Positions 7,380 to 10,930 of a stretch of DNA of 10,930 nt are shown here, one piece after another. Source of the stretch: Calditrichota bacterium (GTDB taxonomy: Bacteria; Zixibacteria; MSB-5A5; GN15; FEB-12). A program made the position numbers and the translations under genes. The first letter of the stretch is position 1. The number at the start of each line of letters is the position of its first letter. The DNA lies in NCBI GenBank assembly GCA_008501655.1, contig QQUK01000298.1, positions 1 to 10,930 on the forward strand, in the 5' to 3' direction. Under the pieces are notes generated by a model. The model was not told where the DNA came from, did no database searches, and saw only the letters and a list, made by a program, of their open reading frames with translations.

Positions 7380-8336
7380 ATGAATTACCGTAATGTCGGA
7401 AAATCTGGCTTAAAAATATCAGAAATCTCACTCGGCGGCTGGCTCACCTATGGCGGATCTGTGGATGCAGCCAAAACCGCACCTATTGTACAGAGAGCAC
7501 TCGATCAGGGCGTAAATTTTATTGATTTAGCCGATGTTTACTCCGGTGGTAAAGCTGAAGAAGTCATCGGGGAGGTTATCAAAGATATGACCCGCTCCGA
7601 TCTGGTTATTTCAAGCAAACTTTTCTGGCCGATGACGGAAAATGTCAATAACCGCGGACTTTCCCGGAAACATATTATGGAATCATGCGAAAAATCACTT
7701 AAACGGCTCGGTACCGATTATCTCGATATCTATTTCTGCCACCGCTATGATGAGGAAGTTCAGGAAGAGGAAACCGCCCGGGCAATGGATGATCTGGTAC
7801 ATCAGGGAAAAGTCCTCTATTGGGGTACCTCGGTTTGGAGAGCTGATAAGATTGAGCGGATGGTCGGAGTTTCTGAAAAATATAATCTGTATAAACCATC
7901 AGTCGAACAACCACGTTATAATATGCTCGACCGGCATATCGAGACCGATGTGATGGCATCATGCCGGAAACATGGAATCGGACTGGTCGTTTGGTCTCCC
8001 CTCTGTCAGGGAATATTAACCGGTAAATATAATGACGGAAAGCCCGAAGGCTCCCGCGGTGCGACTACCAAATGGCTGAAAAATGAACTGAACGATGAAA
8101 ATATCGAAAAAGTTAAGAAACTGACAGAACTTGCCAAAAGTCTCGATATCTCGATGTCACAATTAGCTCTCGCATGGATTCTTCGCCGTCCGGAAATCAG
8201 CTGTGCCATTATCGGAGCAACCAAACCGGAACAGGTCGACGACAATTTGAAAGCATCCGATATCCGATTGAATGAAGAGACATTAAAAGAGATTGAAAAG
8301 ATTTTGGACAATAAACCGGAAGTCCCCTGGCAGTAA
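7380..8336 (+). CDS. Aldo/keto reductase, Kv-beta-like family
   Basis: This is a predicted cytosolic NADPH-dependent oxidoreductase of the aldo/keto reductase superfamily, with the usual length (318 residues, a single TIM barrel). The catalytic tetrad is intact: Asp49 and Tyr54 in FIDLADVYSGGKAE, Lys80 in VISSKLFW, and His121 in YFCHRYD. The stretch from NRGLSRKHI to SLKRLGTDYLD and the YSGGKAE motif are characteristic of the branch that includes the voltage-gated potassium channel beta subunits (AKR6) and bacterial YghZ-like enzymes. Kv-beta itself has Asn in place of the tetrad His, so this bacterial protein keeps the ordinary catalytic set. C-terminal cofactor-binding segments are WSPLCQGILTGKY (205-217) and IIGATKPEQVDDNL (277-290). 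The substrate is unknown; members reduce aldehydes, methylglyoxal or quinones. It is transcribed divergently from the men operon, and nothing in the sequence ties it to menaquinone. Confidence 0.9.
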   Translation: MNYRNVGKSGLKISEISLGGWLTYGGSVDAAKTAPIVQRALDQGVNFIDLADVYSGGKAEEVIGEVIKDMTRSDLVISSKLFWPMTENVNNRGLSRKHIMESCEKSLKRLGTDYLDIYFCHRYDEEVQEEETARAMDDLVHQGKVLYWGTSVWRADKIERMVGVSEKYNLYKPSVEQPRYNMLDRHIETDVMASCRKHGIGLVVWSPLCQGILTGKYNDGKPEGSRGATTKWLKNELNDENIEKVKKLTELAKSLDISMSQLALAWILRRPEISCAIIGATKPEQVDDNLKASDIRLNEETLKEIEKILDNKPEVPWQ

Positions 8337-8360
8337 CCCGAGGCAGTAAAAGATGTGCTG

Positions 8361-8474
8361 TCAGGCGTCTCGCCTGAAAGTCCGATACAAGCGGTGATGT
8401 AGGAACTTGTAGGTCAAGAGCCCTGTGCTCTTGACAATACAAACGATGTAGGGCAGGTCTTTCCGAAACCTGCC
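8361..8474. repeat. Cluster of three short perfect palindromes with repeated linkers
   Basis: The 218-base spacer between the aldo/keto reductase and DinB genes (8337-8554) holds three hairpin-forming palindromes. The first has arms TCAGGCG/CGCCTGA with loop TCT (8361-8377). The second has arms GTCAAGAGC/GCTCTTGAC with loop CCTGT (8413-8435). The third has arms GGCAGGT/ACCTGCC with a nine-base loop (8452-8474). The stem sequences differ, but the linkers are related: ATACAA, then CG, then TGTAGG recurs at 8385-8403 and 8437-8452, and TGTAGG occurs a third time at 8408-8413. None is followed by a T run, so they are not standard terminators. They look like a mosaic of dispersed REP-like elements. 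The rest of the spacer shows no gene; 8475-8543 is AT-rich and probably holds the dinB promoter, though I see no convincing -35/-10 pair. Confidence 0.75.
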
Positions 8475-8543
8475 ACCTCATAATCAAATTTTGTGATTCC
8501 CTCACCTCTCTCCTTACCATATATTACTTAAAATTAAAAATAT

Positions 8544-8547
8544 GGAG
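8544..8547 (+). promoter_or_regulatory. Ribosome binding site of the DinB-family gene
   Basis: GGAG lies seven bases before the ATG at 8555 and fixes that start. Confidence 0.6.
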
Positions 8548-8554
8548 CTAAATT

Positions 8555-9049
8555 ATGTTCAGAACAATTACTGATTTTAAAAGTACTTTCGAGCACGAAA
8601 CTAAAGCTACCAAAGCTGTCTTTGATGCTCTCACCCCGGAATCGCTTTCTCAGGCAATCGCCGGTGACCACCGCACAATCGGTCGGATTGCGTGGCATAT
8701 TGTTTACACGTTTCAGGAAATGCTCGCACATATCGGTTTAAAATTTTCTGATTTTTCAGAGGATATCCCCGCTGACCCAAAAGTTATTTCTGAAAAATAC
8801 ATGGAATATGCTACTGCTTTAATGGATCAGGTAAAAGACTGGGATGATGAAAAACTTCTGGAAACAGATGACCTCTATGGTGAACAATGGAAAAAAGGTG
8901 CAACGTTGTTGATTCTTTTCAATCATGAAATCCATCATCGCGGACAGATTACGGTGCTGATGCGTCAGGCAGGCTTAAAAGTACCGGATATCTACGGACC
9001 GGCTTACGAAGGCTGGGCTGCATACAATGCTGAACCTCCGAAAATATAA
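8555..9049 (+). CDS. DinB-family (DinB/YfiT four-helix bundle) putative metalloenzyme
   Basis: A 164-residue soluble protein with the pattern of the DinB/YfiT superfamily: a four-helix bundle holding a divalent metal through three histidines. The likely ligands are His48 in RIAWHIVYT on the second helix and His124 plus His128 in NHEIHHRGQITVLMRQAG, the HxxxH-x-G-Q signature on the fourth helix. The tail, with DIYGPAYEGW, resembles other DinB proteins. Family members include Bacillus DinB (damage-inducible, unrelated to DNA polymerase IV), thiol transferases that use bacillithiol or mycothiol, and maleylpyruvate isomerases; the substrate cannot be told from the sequence. No signal peptide is seen. 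It appears to be a single-gene unit, since a palindrome-bearing spacer precedes it and a strong terminator follows. Confidence 0.85.
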   Translation: MFRTITDFKSTFEHETKATKAVFDALTPESLSQAIAGDHRTIGRIAWHIVYTFQEMLAHIGLKFSDFSEDIPADPKVISEKYMEYATALMDQVKDWDDEKLLETDDLYGEQWKKGATLLILFNHEIHHRGQITVLMRQAGLKVPDIYGPAYEGWAAYNAEPPKI

Positions 9050-9089
9050 ATAAACCAGCTTCATTCGTAGTTTAATCCACCAAAATTGT

Positions 9090-9117
9090 AAGGACAGGGA
9101 AATCCCCTGTCCTTTTT
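9090..9117 (+). terminator. Intrinsic terminator after the DinB-family gene
   Basis: A perfect ten-pair stem, AAGGACAGGG (9090-9099) against CCCTGTCCTT (9105-9114), with a five-base loop and a run of five T that starts inside the 3' arm (9113-9117). It sits 41 bases after the stop codon and separates this gene from the lipoprotein gene. Confidence 0.9.
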
Positions 9118-9135
9118 CAAAAAAAATATTTTTTG

Positions 9136-9164
9136 TTGCAAGAAACAGAAAAATCATGTAAATA
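9136..9164 (+). promoter_or_regulatory. Weak candidate promoter of the lipoprotein gene
   Basis: TTGCAA (9136-9141) and TAAATA (9159-9164) lie 17 bases apart in the AT-rich gap between the terminator and the lipoprotein gene. A promoter must lie in this gap because a terminator precedes it, but the -10 match is poor. Confidence 0.25.
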
Positions 9165-9188
9165 TCCGCCACGAAACCAATTTTCAAT

Positions 9189-9193
9189 AAGGA
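9189..9193 (+). promoter_or_regulatory. Ribosome binding site deciding the lipoprotein start
   Basis: AAGGA ends seven bases before the ATG at 9201, a normal spacing. The alternative in-frame ATG at 9195 would follow it after a single base and is therefore unlikely. Confidence 0.7.
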
Positions 9194-9200
9194 TATGCAT

Positions 9201-9599
9201 ATGAAAAAATTACTATTACCGTTATTTTTACTTCTCTGCTTCATCGGATGCACAAAAATTGACTATCTCGGTGAGGAGTACGCACCGACCAGTCATGTCG
9301 ATGTTTACTACGATGAAGCTGACATTACTGTCGAATACAAAGTGATGGGCGAAGTCATCGCTACCGCCGGGGATATCGTCTCAGCTGAAAAGATGCAGAA
9401 AGATATCAAGAAAAAAGCGATGGAAAAAGGTGCCGATGCTGTCATCATTTTAGGCTTTGAACGCTATCAATCAGGCAGTTCCACAAATTTCTCAGAAGAG
9501 ACCAAAGATACAAGTAAAGGGACAAAAACTTCTGGCAGTTCCTCGACATCTTCTGAAGAGAAAAAAGAGATTAAAGCTAAATTCATAAAATATCTGTAA
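9201..9599 (+). CDS. Small putative lipoprotein of unknown function
   Basis: A 132-residue protein with a lipoprotein signal: MKK, a hydrophobic stretch to residue 16, then lipobox FIGC with the lipidated cysteine at 17. Residue 18 is Thr, not Asp, so by the E. coli rule it would go to the outer membrane. The mature part begins with a short domain (about 30-88) running from VDVYYDEADI through EYKVMGEVIATAG to KKAMEKGADAVIILGFER. Such domains, with a periodic strand-helix-strand look and a GADA motif near the end, are familiar from small uncharacterised lipoproteins in Bacteroidota and relatives; I assign no function. Residues 91-122 form a low-complexity Ser/Thr/Glu/Lys-rich segment, probably disordered, before a final basic stretch. 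It is a single-gene unit between two terminators. The start at 9201 is chosen by the ribosome binding site. Confidence 0.8.
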   Translation: MKKLLLPLFLLLCFIGCTKIDYLGEEYAPTSHVDVYYDEADITVEYKVMGEVIATAGDIVSAEKMQKDIKKKAMEKGADAVIILGFERYQSGSSTNFSEETKDTSKGTKTSGSSSTSSEEKKEIKAKFIKYL

Positions 9600-9602
9600 A
9601 AC

Positions 9603-9635
9603 AAAAAAAGTCCGCCAATCGGCGGACTTTTTTTT
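9603..9635. terminator. Bidirectional intrinsic terminator between convergent genes
   Basis: A near-symmetric hairpin: GTCCGCC (9610-9616) pairs with GGCGGAC (9621-9627) around the loop AATC. It is preceded by seven A (9603-9609) and followed by eight T (9628-9635). On either strand it reads as a GC-rich stem plus T run, so it can end both the lipoprotein transcript and the dockerin-domain gene transcript coming from the right. Confidence 0.9.
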
Positions 9636-9659
9636 AGATCTAGAATACATTTCTTTTTT

Positions 9660-10930
9660 TTAAAAGGTCGTTCCACAAATCGGATTCGGACCTTCATCAA
9701 ACATAAATGTCACCAGATAAACTACATCAGCAATATCCAATGTACCGCTGGCATCAGCATCAAGTGCTTCTATCGGAGTAGGCGCCGGACCGGCCGGATC
9801 ACCAAACATATATTCAACTGTATAAACCAAATCAGCAACATCAACGCTGCCCGAACCATCAACATCACCACATATATATGGTAAATCGATTGTCAGTGTA
9901 AGGGCCTGCTGGTCTTCCGAGCCCGGAATATCCAAAGCCTGAACGGTAAAGTTTACAACACCGGTTGATGTTGGGGTACCAAGAATGATACCGGCTTCAC
10001 TGATTCCAAGACCATAAGATGCAAGAGTACCACTCATATCATTCCAGTAGATTCCTTGCGATCCACCCGACACATCAATCTGCTGTGAATATGCAACACC
10101 AATCTGTGCGTTCGGAAGTGATGTCGTCAGAATCTGGACAGCCGGGTTGATATGAAGTGAAAAAAGAAGCTCACTAACAGCACCAACATCATCGGTCGCC
10201 TGTGCGGTAAACGTATAAGTACCGGTATCAACCGGTGTTCCGCTCATCTGACCGTTTGCTGCAATTGCCATTCCACTACCGGCCAGGTCATTATCTTTAT
10301 CTATAATAGTGATATTGTTTGTACCGCCGGTTGTTTGGATATCGTATAAGATTGGAAGTCCAAATGTCCAGTCATTAAGTGAAGTTGTAGAGAATTGAAG
10401 AGGGGCATTGACATGTATCGACATCGCTTCTTCATCAACAGCACCCAGATCATCGGTTGCTTCACAGGTAAAGTTATATGTTCCGGCAACCGGAGTACCC
10501 GAAAGAAGTCCTGTTGAAGAAAGAGTCAGTCCTGAACCGGCAAGATCATTGTTTTTGTCCGTAATACTGAGAATTCCCGTTCCGCCAGAAACAGTTAGCT
10601 GCTGCGAGAATGCAACACCTTCAGTCCAGTCTGGCAATGATGCCGGAGCAACAGCAACAGCAGGATTGATTGTAAAAGTATACTGTACCTGACTTGTTGC
10701 ACCAATAGTATCGGAAACAGTTGCCCAGAAACTAACCGGACCTGCAACCGGTGTTCCGGAAACCAGTCCACCCGTTGATAAGGTCAATCCTGTTCCGGTT
10801 AATCCAGCGGCTGCCTCAAAGAATGATAATGCTCCGGTACCACCAACTGCTGCTAACTGCTGAGAAAATGCATATCCTGCAGTCCAATCAGGAAGTGATG
10901 GAGTCGTTATCGTTGGGGTTCCGTTGATTG
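9660..10930 (-). CDS. Putative-Ig repeat protein with C-terminal dockerin-like domain (partial, 5' end outside)
   Basis: The frame is open from the right edge to the TAA at 9662-9660, giving 422 complete codons with no plausible start, so the N-terminus lies outside. It contains four tandem Ig-like repeats of 86-87 residues of the putative-Ig (He_PIG) type, with recurring INPA, SLPDWT, FSQQL, GGTG, LAGSGL, SGTPV and TDDxGA. The last 76 residues are a dockerin type I-like module: two 12-residue calcium loops, DVDGSGSVDVAD and DADASGTLDIAD, each followed by an aromatic helix (VVYLV, YMF), with Pro-rich linkers and flanking cysteines (CGDV at the front, PICG at the end) that could form a disulfide clasp. 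The design is that of a large exported or cell-surface protein. No catalytic domain is visible, so the role (adhesion, polymer binding or scaffold) is unknown. Such tails are common in FCB-group candidate phyla that lack cellulosomes. Confidence 0.88.
   Translation of the reverse strand, partial: INGTPTITTPSLPDWTAGYAFSQQLAAVGGTGALSFFEAAAGLTGTGLTLSTGGLVSGTPVAGPVSFWATVSDTIGATSQVQYTFTINPAVAVAPASLPDWTEGVAFSQQLTVSGGTGILSITDKNNDLAGSGLTLSSTGLLSGTPVAGTYNFTCEATDDLGAVDEEAMSIHVNAPLQFSTTSLNDWTFGLPILYDIQTTGGTNNITIIDKDNDLAGSGMAIAANGQMSGTPVDTGTYTFTAQATDDVGAVSELLFSLHINPAVQILTTSLPNAQIGVAYSQQIDVSGGSQGIYWNDMSGTLASYGLGISEAGIILGTPTSTGVVNFTVQALDIPGSEDQQALTLTIDLPYICGDVDGSGSVDVADLVYTVEYMFGDPAGPAPTPIEALDADASGTLDIADVVYLVTFMFDEGPNPICGTTF
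9891..10928 (-). repeat. Four tandem putative-Ig coding repeats of 258-261 bases
   Basis: Going from the right, the units are 10928-10671, 10670-10413, 10412-10152 and 10151-9891. The first two share the most (SLPDWT, FSQQL, GGTG, LTLS, SGTPVAG); units two and three share NDLAGSG and ATDD. The fourth is most divergent: it has SLPNAQ in place of SLPDWT and SGTLASYGL in place of NDLAGSGL. The array probably continues beyond the window edge. Confidence 0.8.

Noticed and set aside
8413..8435. The nine-pair palindrome as a terminator for the aldo/keto reductase gene
   Set aside because: No T run follows on either strand; it fits a dispersed palindromic element better.
8006..8520. Minus-strand open frames across the reductase 3' end and the spacer (8006-8311, 8209-8520)
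   Set aside because: They are shadows of the reductase gene and run through palindromic spacer; they have no ribosome binding site or recognisable domain.
10785..10787. TTG as the start of the Ig/dockerin gene
   Set aside because: The frame stays open to the window edge, and the upstream codons encode the beginning of the first Ig repeat (SLPDWT, FSQQL), so this TTG is an internal leucine.
1..10930. CRISPR array, tRNA or rRNA gene, insertion sequence or phage region
   Set aside because: I looked for regularly spaced repeats, tRNA-like cloverleaves and transposase or integrase motifs and saw none. The only tandem repetition is in the coding Ig repeats and the three palindromes.

Overview
The window holds protein-coding bacterial DNA of moderate to low GC, with short intergenic gaps and no RNA genes, insertion sequences, phage genes or CRISPR. 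Its left two thirds (1-7230, all on the minus strand) is a compact menaquinone (vitamin K2) biosynthesis operon. Read in the direction of transcription it is menG/ubiE, menF, menD, menH, menB, menA, menC; the 3' end of menC is cut by the left edge. The genes are tightly packed: three junctions overlap as ATGA, one as TGATG, and the other two are spaced by 11 and 18 bases.

The enzymes form the classical o-succinylbenzoate route, not the futalosine route. MenF makes isochorismate from chorismate. MenD condenses it with 2-oxoglutarate to SEPHCHC, MenH eliminates pyruvate to give SHCHC, and MenC dehydrates this to o-succinylbenzoate. MenE (not in the window) makes the CoA ester, MenB closes the ring to DHNA-CoA, and a thioesterase (not in the window) releases DHNA. 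MenA prenylates DHNA in the membrane and MenG methylates the product to menaquinone.

A 149-base divergent intergenic region (7231-7379) carries good sigma70-like promoters in both directions. On the plus strand follow a Kv-beta-like aldo/keto reductase (7380-8336), a 218-base spacer with three consecutive perfect short palindromes and a repeated linker (8361-8474), a DinB-fold putative metalloenzyme (8555-9049) with a strong intrinsic terminator, and a small lipoprotein (9201-9599). A nearly symmetric hairpin (9603-9635) can terminate both the lipoprotein gene and the gene converging on it. That last gene (9660-10930, minus strand, 5' end outside) encodes a secreted-type protein with at least four putative-Ig repeats of 86-87 residues and a C-terminal dockerin-like double calcium-loop domain with flanking cysteines.

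The organism is a Gram-negative-type bacterium that respires with menaquinone. The cysteine-framed dockerin-like tail, the putative-Ig repeats and the palindromic spacer elements resemble what I know from FCB-group candidate phyla (Zixibacteria, Marinimicrobia, Cloacimonadota and relatives). That placement is an inference without any database search. I see no convincing new defence or mobile system; the palindrome cluster is the least explained structure here.
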